The notes under the pieces: generated by a model
What the model was told of the DNA's origin: nothing
What the model saw: the letters and a program-made list of their open reading frames with translations, nothing else
Database searches by the model: none
Program-made: the position numbers and the translations under genes
In this document: piece by piece, positions 48,177 to 62,500 of the stretch
Layout: each line of letters starts with the position of its first letter
How positions within the stretch are numbered: position 1 is the first letter of the stretch
NCBI GenBank assembly: GCA_000231825.2
Contig: JH720402.1
Location: 1-64,000, forward strand
Length of the DNA stretch: 64,000 nucleotides
Reading direction: 5' to 3'
Origin: Tetrahymena elliotti 4EA
Lineage: Eukaryota > Ciliophora > Oligohymenophorea > Hymenostomatida > Tetrahymenidae

Positions 48177-51100
48177 ATGTCTGAATATGAAGAATATAAT
48201 TCTGAAAAAGCAGCAGAATTAAATAAAGCAATTGAATTCAAAGCAATTAAAACAAATTTGACAACATCTATTGATTTAGGATTTTGTACTGTTAACCAAA
48301 CTACTTCCAGATTGTTCTTTTTAGAAAATCCTAATAATTAGCCATGTGAATTTCACTTTGAATCATAAGCATTAGATATTACTCCTCATTCTGGGCATAT
48401 TCCAAGTAAAGGGAGAATATCATTCAATGTGAGCTATACCCCTAAAGAAGCAACTGCAATAATAGGAAATATTATTTTAAATTTACCCTATTAGCAACCA
48501 ACAATTACAAAGGTTTCAGCAATAGGTAAATACCCCTACATATCGCTAAGTACTTCAAAACTTAATTTTGAGCAGCTGCTGATTGGTAAATAACTAGTCA
48601 AAGAGATAACAATTAAAAATCAATCTTAAGTAAATGCCACTTTCAGTATTGTTAAAATTGTTGATGACGAATATAAAGATAATGCATTCTCTCTTGATGT
48701 GTAAAATTAACTATTTCATCTTCTTATTATCATTCTAAATTGCATAAATATTTCTAATATACATCTTTAAATAATTTGTAACTTCACTAAAGATACAAAC
48801 AAACAAATTCAAATCAAAATAACTATTAAAGCATTCCTTCACAAATTTAAAACAAAGAAATGATATCAACAATAAATATTTTCAGCCTAAATAAACAAAT
48901 TTTGAATTTAAATATTAAACTGAATAGAATTTAAGTACTTTTTCAAAAATAAACAAAATCCTTTTGAAAATAAAATATTTCTTGAACTTAAAAAACAATT
49001 CTAACAGAACAAATATCATAAAAAAAGATATGTGAAAAAACTATTTAATAAAAATATATTTAAATCTCAAATTGACATATATTTTCACAAAAAAGAAAGT
49101 TTTAAAAATTTTAATTCTAAGTTGTTTAGAAAAAACTTTTTATTTTATTTAGCATTTTTGGAGTAGCTGATAGCTTTATAATGAGTTATTTTTAAATATT
49201 AAAAAGACATTAAGGAGAAATCCCACCTAAAAGCAGCTTTTTAGTGAAAGTAACTTACACACCTTTGGTTGTAGGTTTGATTTCTGTTGTTCACTATAAA
49301 GTTATATGTCCAGGTGGTAATGATTTAGTCTTTGCATGCAGCGGTAATGCAGTTGGATTTGATGTCAGATTAAGTGCTTAGAGTATTAATTTTGGGGAAG
49401 TTAAAATAGGTAATGAAACAAGTAGATTGCTTACAATCTAAAATATGAGTGATTTACCTACTTCATTTTAATTCACAAATGATCAAAATAATATTTTTGC
49501 TATGAGTTAAGTAAGGGGTGTTGTTAAACCAAAATCTAATGCAAGAATAATTATTTATTTTAAGCCAAGACACACTATCTGCTACTATGAAAGAGTAATA
49601 AAATTATTTTACTTTTTAAAACATAGATTAATAATTAAATAAATTAATTAGATTTTTTGTGTTGTGAGAAATCATCAAGTATTTCCTGTAGATTTGTTGG
49701 GAACTTGTTACGACCTTTTAATAAAGCCATTACCAATTGTATAAAAACATATTGAATCATTTAGAAGAAGAGTTATTTGGGGTAAATTGTCAGAGATCGA
49801 TTTCAAATACATGGAAAATGCCTTTTTGCTTAAATATTCTCAAAATCAGAACAACTTTGAGAAGAATACTTAATTGAGCTCTTTAAATAGAAATGGGTTA
49901 GCTTTGTTAGGAAGTTAAAAGGCTTCATAGTTATAGTCTATTTAATATAATTAAAAAAAGGATAATTCTATTATATAAAAGGCATCATAAACTGCAATAG
50001 GATTTACTAATAAATAACAGAATTCCATCTAATAAGAATAAAACTAAATTTAGGATGGTATGATGGCCGCTTCTTATGTAATTGATGACCCAAATAATGC
50101 AACAAACCCAATCATAAATCCCAATCAAGTTGTTTTACACAAAGAAATGTTCTTACCAGCTAACTCTGACTGCAAATTAATTTAACTTAATGTAAACAAA
50201 TTTTTAAAAAGAAAAGTAGAAAATAAAAAATATTAATATTTAACAGGAAGATCTAATTGATTTTGGATTTTAGGAAGGTATGCTCGAAAGTGGAGCTAAA
50301 TAAATTGAATTAACTAATAAGTTATAATGTAAGGTAACTGTTTTTTGGACAATCTAGCAAAAAGAAAATGTAAACAATGAGCTATACCCAGTATTTATGG
50401 TAAGACCTGAGACTGCTTCTATGAAACCTAACACAACTAAAATTTTTGAAGTTACTTTCAGACCAGTTAAAAATTCCTAGTATTATTTCTAGTATCTTCA
50501 ATTCTTTGTATTCAAATACAGTAGCAAAATTACATAAAAAATGATTGAAGATATTCAAAAAAACCAATCCAAAACATTTACTGGCTCATTTAGAGATAAT
50601 CTTAAATTGAGCAACACTCTTAACACTAAGAAAAGTAATTTAAATTTAATTCAAAATTAAATTCAAACTGAACAAATTTCATTCATCTTCTCTCTTAATA
50701 AAATAAATTTGTCAAAAAAAATTAAATTTGTGACTTATAAAAATCAAATATTTATATTAAAATCAATTTAAACAATGTTACTTTTAAATATCCTTAATAA
50801 ATAATTATTTTAAGTTTGAATGTTTCAAATTTATGAATGAAAATAATAAATTAATTTTTAATTGAACAGCAAGCACAATGGACTTAATAGGAGATGAGAC
50901 TGTTCCTCCTTATTCTGGATCACTTCGTTGTGTTGGTCATTCTTTTGGAATAAATTCATAACCTTTTATTCCTATTCTAGAATTCTCTCCTTCAAATAAA
51001 ATTTACTTTGCAGCCTGTTCTTTAGAAGATTCTCTTTATTAAACAGTTGAAATCAAAAATAATGTAAATAATATTCAATTTTGAATACAATTTAAAGAAT

Positions 51101-54100
51101 AATTTTAAAAATTAGTCAGATACTCCTACATATTTCAAATTTTTACCAGATCCATCAAAGACTTATAGAGTATTTCCTAATGCTGGAATGGTGGAAGGAA
51201 AATCTTTCTTTATTGTCACTGTAGAATTTAGACCAACCGAATACAAGGCTTACAATAATGTTTTGACATGTAGCTTGAATAATAATTCATCAACAACACT
51301 TAATCTATACACTCATGGTTACTGTTCAAAGCCTAAGTTACACCTCCAAAACGAAGTAAAAATTAAAAATTTTATTATATTTATATCTTAGACAAATTAT
51401 AATTTTAGGGTAAGGTCTATTTCCCTCCTTCTTTCACAGGTGTTTATTCTAGATAGAAGGTAAAAGTTGAGAATCTCTCAAGAGTTACTTTAGAATATGA
51501 AATTAAAGTTCCTGAAAAATATAGTGAAGAATTATATTTGGAGCCAGTTAATGGGAAAATTTAACCTAATGAGCATATTTTCCTTGACTGCTCATTCATA
51601 CCTTACAAAAAGAAAAGCTATAAAATAAAGGTTCCTTTGTTTGTGAAAGAAATAATGGATTATAGTTAAAATTTAGTAGGATACCATTTACCAGGAAGTG
51701 GTGATCCTGATAAACCTCTGAAAATGAGAGATCCTATGGAAGTTGCTTATAATTTTGAAATATTTGGTGCTGGTGGTGATGGTTCTTTGAGTATTACTCC
51801 TGAATAACTTTAGTTTGATGTAGTAAAAGTTAACTTTAGAGATAAAAAGTATGCAACCTTACACAATTACTCCAATGTTACTTTTTATATTGAATTAAAG
51901 CTTCGTCCTGCCAAAAACTAGGAAGAAAATGAAGATGTCATTGATGAAGAATAAATAGAAAATTTAGAAAAGAACTTTAGTTTAGACTTTAAATCTGGAA
52001 TCATAGCAGCTAATTCTAAGGTTGACATAGGTATTATCTTCAATCCAACAATTGTAGCTGATTATGATTTGATTATGGATGTTGTTGCATCTGAAAAGAA
52101 TCCTAAAGCAGAAGCTAAGGGAAGATCAACAAGTGCAAATAGAAAATTCATCACACAAAAGTGCTCTTTGAAAATTTAAGCTAAGGGAAGCTATCCTTTG
52201 TTAAAAATTGTTGATGTGAGAAATGATTCAATTTCAGTTGCTACTCTTTGGGAAAATTTTTAAATTAATAAAATAAATTCTGAGCTTTAAAGTGAATTAA
52301 ATGTAGATGAAAAATAATATCTTAATATTGAATAATTGAACTTTAGTGAAGCTTAATAACTCCAAAAAAGAATTAAATAATTTGAATGGAATTTCGGATA
52401 TCTCCCTGCAAAAAATGCTAATAAGCCCCGTAAAATTGTAATTACTATTCAAAATGCTGGTGGAACAGATCTTGATTGGAACTTTAAACTTCCATCTGAC
52501 AATCAAGTAAATATTTACTAAATTTAACAAGACTAATTCATTTTAAAAAATAGATTGAAGTTGAACCTTGGGCTGATCCCGGTGAGCCTGATGAAGAGGA
52601 AGCTTTTGAAAAGGCTATTTTAGAAAGAAATATTTTTTAGATCTAGCCTAGGTAAAACAATCAATTGAATTTTTCCTAAAAAAATTTATTTTATTTGAAA
52701 TATTTTTAGGAGCGGAACTTTAAAGAAGGGAGAGCTTAAAGATGTTGAGTTGGTATACAATCCAAGCAATATAGATGAGAATGATTTACCTTTCAAGAGT
52801 AAGAAGAATAAAAAAGTAAGTGGAGAGAAACATTAATTGAGGGTTGTTTTGTAAATCTTAAATGGTAAACCTCTTTAAATTAATTTGTAAGGTATGGCTC
52901 TTGCTCCATTAGAAGGTTTGCTTGCAGTAAAAAAGAAAAACTACAAGTTACCTGATACCCCTATTGGTTTATTAATTCCTGTCAAATTCCCTATTGAAGT
53001 ATTAAATGTTGGTTCTAGCAAAATTTCATATAAGGTAGAAATAGTTGAAAAGGACGAATATAACAATCCTATTGATTCAAAGTTTAACATTTTTGACATA
53101 GAAAAGAACCAAGATAATTTACTTCCTAATGAAAAATCATACTTGTACTGCTTGTTCAAGCCATTAGAATCTAAAACCTATTACCATGAGTTAAAGATAA
53201 TAGTTTATGATTTTGTCAAAGTTAATCAAGAAATATCTCTCTTCATTGAAGGAACTGGTTACTCTAAAAAATCTAATTCTAAATCAAATCTTAAGAAAGA
53301 AGAAATACCTCGCCAAAGATCCTTTGTCTCCACTATTGGATCCAAGGTTTTCTTCTCCATAGAAGAAATTGATTTTGGTGAGATGAAGCCAGGTAAAGCT
53401 GCTCATCGTTGTATTATCCTCTACAACTTAAGTGAAACTTAAAAGCTTAGTTATGATTTTGGAACATCAAGTTTTGCATTATCATCAAACAAGCCAGGTC
53501 TTATGTGGTAATTATTTTTTATTAAATTAAGCTTATTTTTTGTTTTTTGAAAAATTTAAAAACTTTAAATCAAGATTTTGTTGAATTTTTGACAATAAAA
53601 TATTCCATAATTGTCAATAAATACTTATAATTTACTTAATATTTTAAGAGGGAAATCAATAATCTGATGTTACATTAAATAAAAACTTTAACTAAAATTA
53701 AAAAAAATCATTTTTAAAATGTTATTATTTTATTAATTTGATAGTGGAGATGAATGCACAATTGAGCCTATGAATGGAACATTAGAACCTAATTCATTTA
53801 TTGAACTTAAAGTAACTTTAGTAAGCTCCTACGAACCTTCAGTTTATGAAGGTGAATTAGAATGCACAATTTAGTGGGATGGAGGTATATTATTTACATT
53901 AAGTTAAAATAATTGATTTATTAAATAATTTTGTTAAAAAAGGTGATCAAAAAAATAAAACAGTTTCTTAACAATCTTAAAATAGCAATTCAGGAGTTGA
54001 AAAGGAAACTTTATTCTTAAGAGTGAAAAAAACTTCAGTTTTAGATGTAATTATTTTTTATAATTTACCAAAAATTAAAATGAATCTTTGTTAGGTCGAA

Positions 54101-54607
54101 TTGATTAACAGTTTCAAGCATAAATCTTCAAAGGACACTAATAAATAGTTACAAGCTAAAGACCTTTTCTAAGGAAAAAATATCTAATATAAACATGCTT
54201 TTGAATTGATTATTGAAAAAGCTATCAATGAAATTTTAAATGATACCTATACAGAAAATATAATCAGAAGAATTGATAATTAGCCTGTAGCATTATTTGC
54301 CAGTTTCAATGGAGAAGATCCAGCTGATATTTAAAAAATTTAAAAAGGCCTAGATAATGAGAGCAGAGCTAAAAATGCATTAAATTCAGAAGAGACAGAG
54401 TAAATGGGTTATGATGGATTTGTTGATGAAGAAGAAGAGCCTTCAGCAGCAAATGACTACAGATTCTTATTCTTATAAGATGAATTTGTGGACTTAGTTG
54501 ATCTAATAATGGAAAATACTTTCTTTAATGTAATCTAAGAAACTACCAGAAAGGAATGCGATTTACTTAGAGTAGCTAAGACTTTTGTTATGCCTATTGA
54601 TAAATGA
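48177..54607 (+). CDS. CFAP65: CFAP65, ciliary central-pair ASH-domain protein
   Basis: Twelve exons: 48177-48700, 49153-49594, 49652-50191, 50247-50634, 50870-51063, 51116-51355, 51409-52506, 52554-52651, 52710-53507, 53745-53884, 53943-54046, 54095-54607; 1,692 residues with all phases closing. Collinear matches to animal CFAP65/CCDC108 include VKVTYTPLVVGLISVVHYKV, FCVVRNHQVFPVDLLGTCYD, FIPILEFSP...SLEDSLYQT, VEPWADPGEPDEEE and YCLFKPLESKTY. The protein is a string of immunoglobulin-like ASH/MSP-type beta domains ending in an acidic Glu-rich tail region. CFAP65 belongs to the C2a/C1-side central apparatus and supports motile cilia; loss in mammals causes sperm flagellar defects. Most introns are 47-58 nt, with 452, 235 and 237 nt exceptions. 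Tetrahymena may have several CFAP65 paralogues; which one this is cannot be told. Confidence 0.9.
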
Positions 54608-56521
54608 AAACAGAATTGGAAAATATATTCATTAAATAAAGGAAGATATTTTAATACTGACTTTTAACTTTAATTAATCAATAATAAAATATTAAAAAAA
54701 TTATGATTATTAGTATTCTTCAAGAAATTCATTTATTCAACCGTTTTGTTTTTATAAATTCATACATAAGTTTTATTCCTTTAAAACTATTTTTTCCTTA
54801 TCAAAATCTTTTTAACTATCAAAATTAATTTATCAGATCAAAACCTGTATAAATAAACTAAAAACTTTAATTTAACATTGTTTAAAAAGTTATTTACTTA
54901 TCTCTTTCATCTTTTATATTGAATTATGTATGAATATGATTAAAATCAGATTTTATTTTTGGAAAGATAAAATGATAAAAAAGAATAAAGAAATTAGTAT
55001 TTATCATTTGATAAAAATAAATAAGCATTAAATCCTTCAATAACTTTAATGATAGATTGATTTATTTATTGCTTATGATTTAAGTCAGGTTATAACTTTT
55101 AGATAATTTTTTAAAGTATGGAAGTTTTTATTAAGTAAATCAAATAAATATAAAGTATATTTTTGGAGAAAAACAATTATATAAGTGTAAAAAACTAAAA
55201 TTAATTAGGAATAAAAGTTTCTTCAATTATTGTAAATATAAGAATTTTTTTATTAAAAATTACTGCTGAAGGAGTAATAAAAACTAAAAATTAACAATAA
55301 TATTTCTTGATTTATTTTTTTATTTTCTGCTTAAATTATAAAAATGTAAATTTCCACAGATAATTAATTATTTATTCAATAAATAAAATAGGTAAATATT
55401 TTATAAATTTTAACAATCATTCATAAAAAACTAATATTTTCAAAAGCTCAGTTGTTTAATAAATCACAATAAGGTCTAGTTATATTATTATTGTTTTACT
55501 ATTTTAAATTTCAATAATTTTTATTTACATTTTTGCCTTACAGTTTTTGCCTAAATTAATTTTGTTTTTAATCATAAATAAATAGATATCCATTCACATC
55601 ATTTTTATTTCATTTGAATAATTGTTATTTGCTTAAAAATATATTTTTTAAAGGGTTGTTGAGTATAATATTAGATTTTATATTTTTATTTATTTATGTA
55701 TGATACACATTCAAAGTAATTTATTCTCTTATTAGCTTTAAAATTCTGATCTTAGATAAAAAATAAATATTAATTACTACTTCTCAACCATTTTATATTT
55801 AATTTATAAGAGTATTCCATAGGTTAAAGTAACATTCAAGCATATTAAGAATCTAAAATAATTTTTTATATAAAAAAATGATTACTATTCTTAGTTTTAT
55901 TTACACCAGTAAAATCAAATACCTAAAGGGAAAAAAAATCAATATTTAATTTGTTTTGACATATCTTTTTTGATTGATTTTCATTAATATTTTTATACCT
56001 TGTGGAAATATTTATGATCGTATTTTATTATTGTCAAATTTTAGATGTTTTAATATGTATTTAAAAAGAATTAATCAGATAAGAAAAAGAATGAATTATA
56101 TTTTAAATGATTTAGAGAGGTAATTAGGTTTTAGCTGATCAAGATACCTTGATAATTAACAAATCATAGACCTACATATGAATGTGATAAATAAAGAGAA
56201 ATCTAATTATTTTTAATAAAAATAGCCAACTCAATTGATAAATTGAAGAAGTAAGAAGGAAAAAATTATCATCCATATCCTTTAATTAAGATTAGAAGAT
56301 AAAAAAGATATTGTTAGCAATGTTTTCTTTTTGATGAATACTAGGGCTTGTGTTAATGCTATATAAATAGATATTAAAAAAAATTAAAATCTTAAATAAT
56401 AATAAATAAACAAAAATTAAAATAAAATCAACTTTTTTTATAAAAGTAAATAAATATTTAGGGATAGTTTAGATACATTTAAAAAAGAGTCATAAATAGA
56501 TAGATAATCACCATTTATTCC
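54608..56521. other. AT-rich intergenic spacer
   Basis: 1.9 kb between two plus-strand genes. Nothing above background is seen on either strand. It should carry the CFAP65 3' UTR and the promoter of the following membrane-protein gene. Confidence 0.6.
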
Positions 56522-59500
56522 ATGAGTTTAAAGCAAAAAAACTTGATTCAATCAATTTTTGTTTTAGCTCTTGTGTTTAGCTGTTTGCTATAAACTGGTT
56601 AGGCTGAAAAAAATATTGAAATCAAGCTAGAGTAAGATGCTTATGGCACCTTAAATGAAGGAGAAACATAGACTTATATTCTCAATTTAGATGAGAAACA
56701 AAAATCTGATCAATACTTGATTATAACTGCAGAGGGAACTTTTGAAGGAAGTGAGCCTGATCTCTATGTTAATGTTAGAGAATAAACTAATCTTCAAAAA
56801 TCCAAAGTTATCTGCAAATCTTATGGTTTTACTCTTTGTCATATTAAAGGTCAGCAAATAGATTTTGCTACTCAATTATATTTGACAGTTAAGTGCCAAA
56901 GTAAGTGTGGGTACGAAATAGTCACATTCCTTGAAGAATCAACCAACTAAATAAATATGAGATTAAGTAAAATTTAGTTTCAATTTCACAATATTTTTAA
57001 AATAAAATATAAAATTTGTTTTCATTTTTGATAATAAATTTAAAAGCAAATAACTACGAATTTATTAGATTTAAACAAATCTCTATTTCTTAAAGAAATC
57101 AATCAATTATAATTAGATTCTGATATTAATATCATTCTATTCATCAATTTACTATCTTTAACTTTAAAATTTTATTTTTGATTGCTAACTTCATATAATT
57201 TCTTTACAAAGCAAACCAATTTACACCAAAAATATTCTTCAAGCTTCATATTTTTAAATCAAATATATTATTAATCCATACAAGGGATTTTTAAAATGGT
57301 TTAATATTATTTAGCTAGTGTCATTAACTTTTCGCTATGACATTCTATGTCACTGATTACCTTATTTCATAAATAAGCTAAACAAATATCAAGTATATAA
57401 GCCCATAATATTCTTGCAAATCAATATAAACAATAGCGAATAAATAAAAAAATGAAAGCAACATGAACATCAGCATATAATTTTTAAAACACTTCTTAAG
57501 AGTCTAAGATTACAATAACTCATTTAATGTATTTTACGAAACATTTTTATTTTAATTAGTTGGCAACATTTAAATTAATTTTGATAAAAATAATACTATT
57601 CCATAGTTTAAATAGTAATCCACTAAAAATTTTGGTTAGTTGAAAATTTTTTTGAATTCAAATCATTAGAAAACAAATAAATAAATAGTTTTTTATATTA
57701 AAAATATGATCTAAAAAAAAATTAATTAAAAAAGATGACATCACATATGCAATTTTTGAAGACTCTAAGGGAAATTTAAATGACTAAAGAGAAATCTTAA
57801 ATAGGGTTGTTTAGATGAAATATGGAGCAGAAGATATGCTCCCCAATGATAGTTTAGAAAACATGATCTTGGAATTTGAGTTGATGAATCCTGTAGAATC
57901 TTACACTACATTCAATGTATACTTCAACTTCAATGATAAAGTGCCTACTCGTACCCAAAGCTAAAGTTGGGGTATGAATTGGGGATCAGGTGCAGGTATG
58001 GGTGTTTTAGTTTAATCTAAAAAGTAGAGCAATCTTTTACCTGAAGGAGTGTATACTATGACAATAGAAGCACACGAAGGAGCAATTATAGCTATTAGAG
58101 CTATTGGTTGGGGTGATGTTAGATACATTAGACCATTCTAGTTGATTGGAGGTTTTACTGTTGCAAGCTCTCCAACTATGAAATTTTAGCTCGATATCGA
58201 TGATCAAAGATATGGAGACTTCAAAAACAAAGATCTTATTATTGGTTTAGTTTCATTTTAAGGTGATCCAAATCTTTACGCTGATTCTAGATCATTCAAT
58301 GAACTTAAAAATGTACAACTGAATAACTACAAGTGGGTTTCTGACGAATTGTATGATGATAGAATTACAATCACTTCTAGAGAACTTAAAAGTACAAGCA
58401 CTGTCAACATTGCTGTCAATTCAAAAGATAGCTTCTCTTTGTTTACTATGAGAGCTTATTATCACCTTGGCAAAACCCCTTTGAGTATTATTCCATTTTA
58501 ATTCTTTATAAAATAGTAATAGAGAACCCAAAAGAGTTCATATTTAAGCAAATAAGCAAAAACAAATAGATATCATTTTGGAAAATCATCAAATTCTTTG
58601 GAAAAAAATAATTTTTTTACTCAAATTTTAAAATATATTTTTATAAATAGGCTTTGATTATCCTGAATCTGGTAACTTGAGCCCTGGAGAATTGGTTTCA
58701 TATTCATTGTCTCTTTATGGTAGCTAAAAATCAAACATTACTTTAAGTCTTAAGCCAAGAGAAGGTAAACCTGGATTGTTAATGAAGAGATGTAATTTAG
58801 ATGAAAAAGAAAAATGTGTATTCACTAATGAAGATAAAAAGTTAGCTTTAGTACCAAAATTCAGCTCAGAACCTGTTGCTCAAACTTTCCTTTCTGATCC
58901 TGAATAGTGTTCTTAATACAAAATTGAAGGACTTTAAGTTTGCTATTACTTAATTGGTGTTTTAAATACTGACTACAGCAGAGATGCTAAGTTCACATTG
59001 CTCGCTAATAACGGTTTAACTCACACAATTCTTCAAGAAAATGAAATCTATCATCAAGGAGCCGAATTTGGTAAAATCAACTATTACAAGATTGATCTCT
59101 CATAATACACTGGAGTCACCTCAGTTTCATTCTAATTATCTAACGTTTAAGGTCAAGTCTCTATGTTTACTTCTTTCGATAACATTCGTCCTAATGTTAA
59201 TGATAAAATCAAATAGTCCTTCTATCACTCACTTCATCTTTATGTTGAAGAATTCAAAGATCTTAACAAAGTTATCTATCTTGGTGTCCAAAGTGATTCT
59301 TCTTTTGCTTCTTATGATATCTAAGCTAAGGTTACTTAAGAATCTAACTTCTCTTTCTATGTTCTTGAGGTAAATTACTTATTTATTAATCTTGAAATTA
59401 AAATTCAAAGAAAAATACTTTTGTTTTTTTATTTATTAACTAAAAAATATATCTTTATTTAATCAGGAAAATAAACCTATTCTTATTACTGAAGATGCAA

Positions 59501-62500
59501 GTAAAGTCAAGAAAATTAATTTTTAGATGTTACTTAGAAAGCCATTCAACTAAGAGCTTGAAGTCAAGGTTATGCTTGAACCCTTAAGTGGTTACTATGA
59601 CATGAAGATTGGTAAATCTCCTGAAAGCATAGACTTAATAGAATCTTCTAGCAATACTATAGAATTCTCCTCAAAAATAATTTAATTTGAAAAGTATGAA
59701 TAACCAATTTATGGTATTATTACTCCTAAAGTGACTTGGTTAAACAATAAGATTTAATTCAAGTTATCTTATGTAACCAGTGCTGTTACCCACCAAACAT
59801 TAAATTTAGGAATAGTTAATCAAATTAAAGTTACTTAGGAAGAACAATACTACAAGATCCCCATCTAGTCAAATGAATCTATTTTGATTTACAAAAACGT
59901 TTTAAATGAATTAGGAGATTAAGAAGATGTTACCGTTATAGTTTCATATGATCAAGCAAACGTTTAACCTCAAAAGGGAGAATCTACTTCTATCATCATT
60001 CCCAACTTTAGTCCTTAAATAATTACCAAAGAAAGCTTTGATTTGAGTTGCAAGAGAATCAATGAATTTTCAGTTGATTAAAATAATTGTTTCCTCTTTG
60101 TTTCAGTTTCATCTAAGATAGAAGCTACCATCCTTTTATATGCAGAAATAAACTCCAATGCATAATACATCTTTTCTGATTTCCCTAACACTATTGCTTT
60201 TAAACCCAAAGCTGAAAAGAAGCTCTATTACCCTGAACTTTTCAATAATAGATTCAATCTTTACAAAAGTTCTTCTTAAAATGGAGATGAAATTATGCTC
60301 TGTGCTAAGCTATTTAACAATACCATTAGCAGAAAAGATTGGAAATTCCCAATTAATTGCCAGCCTGGAGATTACGACTTCAAATTCAGAACCCAAGGAG
60401 ATGAAAACTTCTCGTAATTTTTATTTTCTAATTATTTTTCTTCAAGTTAAAATAAATTAAATCCTTTTTGATTCACAAACAAATTTGATAAATTAATTTT
60501 TTTTAAAATTAGATATGAAATACCTGAGAATAATAATGTCTGCGACTTTAAAAAAAAAGAATGTGGTCTTTCTATTTTCTTAAAAGACACAACTAATACA
60601 ATATGGGATGTAACAGATATAATTACATTGACTTTGTAATAATCTCATACTACTTTACCTCCTGGTTAAACTATTATGGATACCCTTCCACCTAATGGTT
60701 CTAGATTCTACTACATTAAATCAAGTGAATTGAAGGATCAAAAGTTTGTTATTGCAGCTACTGAGTACACTAATGATTCAATAGAGCTTAATCTTTATGT
60801 TGACAATTAATTGGTTCATTCAACATTTAAGAGTTTACCTTATATTAATTTTGACAAGGACTTCAGAGATAACTTAAAAAAGAAATTTAATATTAGTACA
60901 ATGAGTTAATTTGGTATTTAAGTTAAATCAAGAAAAAAAGACAAGGAAATTAAATATTCTTTACTACTTAACTTAGATCAAGACAATGATAAAAGCTTCA
61001 CTAAAATTAACTTAGGATAATCATATCAGATTAAACTTAAAGATAAGAGCGATTATTAATACTTTGTGTTCAAGAATAAGGCTAAAGGACAACCTTTCAA
61101 AATTGTTTAATCTCAGCAAACTTAGGGTAACACTTAAATAACAGTTGCTTACTACAATTAGCAAACTAAAAAAAGTCTTCCTCTCTAAGAGAAAATTTAT
61201 TAGACATATGAGAATGTTTTAGAAGTCAGAGAAAAGGCTGATCAATGTGAAAAGTAATGCACATATATTATTTAATTCAATACCTTAGAAAAGAGTGGAG
61301 CAGCCTTAACTGTTTCTCTTCAAAGATCAGTTATCTCTCTCTTAGAAAATATCTTGCAATCTAATGAATTAAATACATCAGAATCTTTTGTTTACAATTT
61401 AAGTACTCTTAGCAAATCTGTCTTGTATATTGATATGCAAATTGGGTCTATTCTCGTAAATATAACTAATTCTAATGGCAAAGAAATTTCCAAGGAAACT
61501 TTAAATAAGAACTAGCTTTATGCATTCGACTTACCAGAACTTTTAAATAGCAATCAAGAATACTCAGTTTCAATCACAGCTTTTGTAAATTTTTACTCCT
61601 TTTTTTAAAAAACATCAAATTAATTTTATTATTTTAATTCTAAATAGGCCTTCTCTAAGTTCAACATTAAGTATGTTAATGAAAACTCTTACCCATTAAT
61701 CAGTTTTGATACACCTTTAAGAGACTAGAAATTAATTTCACTTTAAGAAAAAATATATACTATTGTAAGTTTTTTCATTTTATTTTCCTTTATTTAAACT
61801 ATTTTTTGGGTGGGAGAAAAGAGGAAGGAGGGAGTGAGGGCTTAATTAAATTGAGATATTTTTTTGTTATTTCACATTATTTTTAATTTTTGAAAAAATC
61901 AAAAAATAATTTTGATTAAACAACAAGAAGCCATCTTCCCTCTCTCTCAACAGCTTTGAATTTTTGATTTACTTTTAATACAGATTTAACCTTTTTAAAT
62001 GAATATATATTTTATTATAAAATAGACAACTTCAGGTGATAAGTTAATAAATATCTAGATTTAATATTCTTATGATGGAAAATATGAAGAAGGAGTTTAA
62101 ATTATTGAGGATCTTTATGAAAACGATAACTAAAAACCACTTTTATAGAATGTAATTAGTAATGCTTACGATCCTGTTTCTAATTTGTATATTCATCATT
62201 TGTAATTGCAAACTAACTCAAGAATGCAAAAGATTTTGATGAAACTTAGAAATACATAGAAAGGAGAAGTCAAAAAATTGTCAATTTATTTAAGTTAAAA
62301 TTTCTCAATTTTGGATGAAGGTATTCCTATGTTCTACTACTTTGATGGTATAAACTAACCTACTTACTTGTATGGTATTATTTTACCTGAAAAGGAAAGA
62401 AAGCTTTACATTGAAATTACTTGCTTGAAGGGTGATTTGCACACCGTTGGTACTTATCAAAGAGATAGTGCCATAAATGATAAGTTCTAATTTACTTTCA

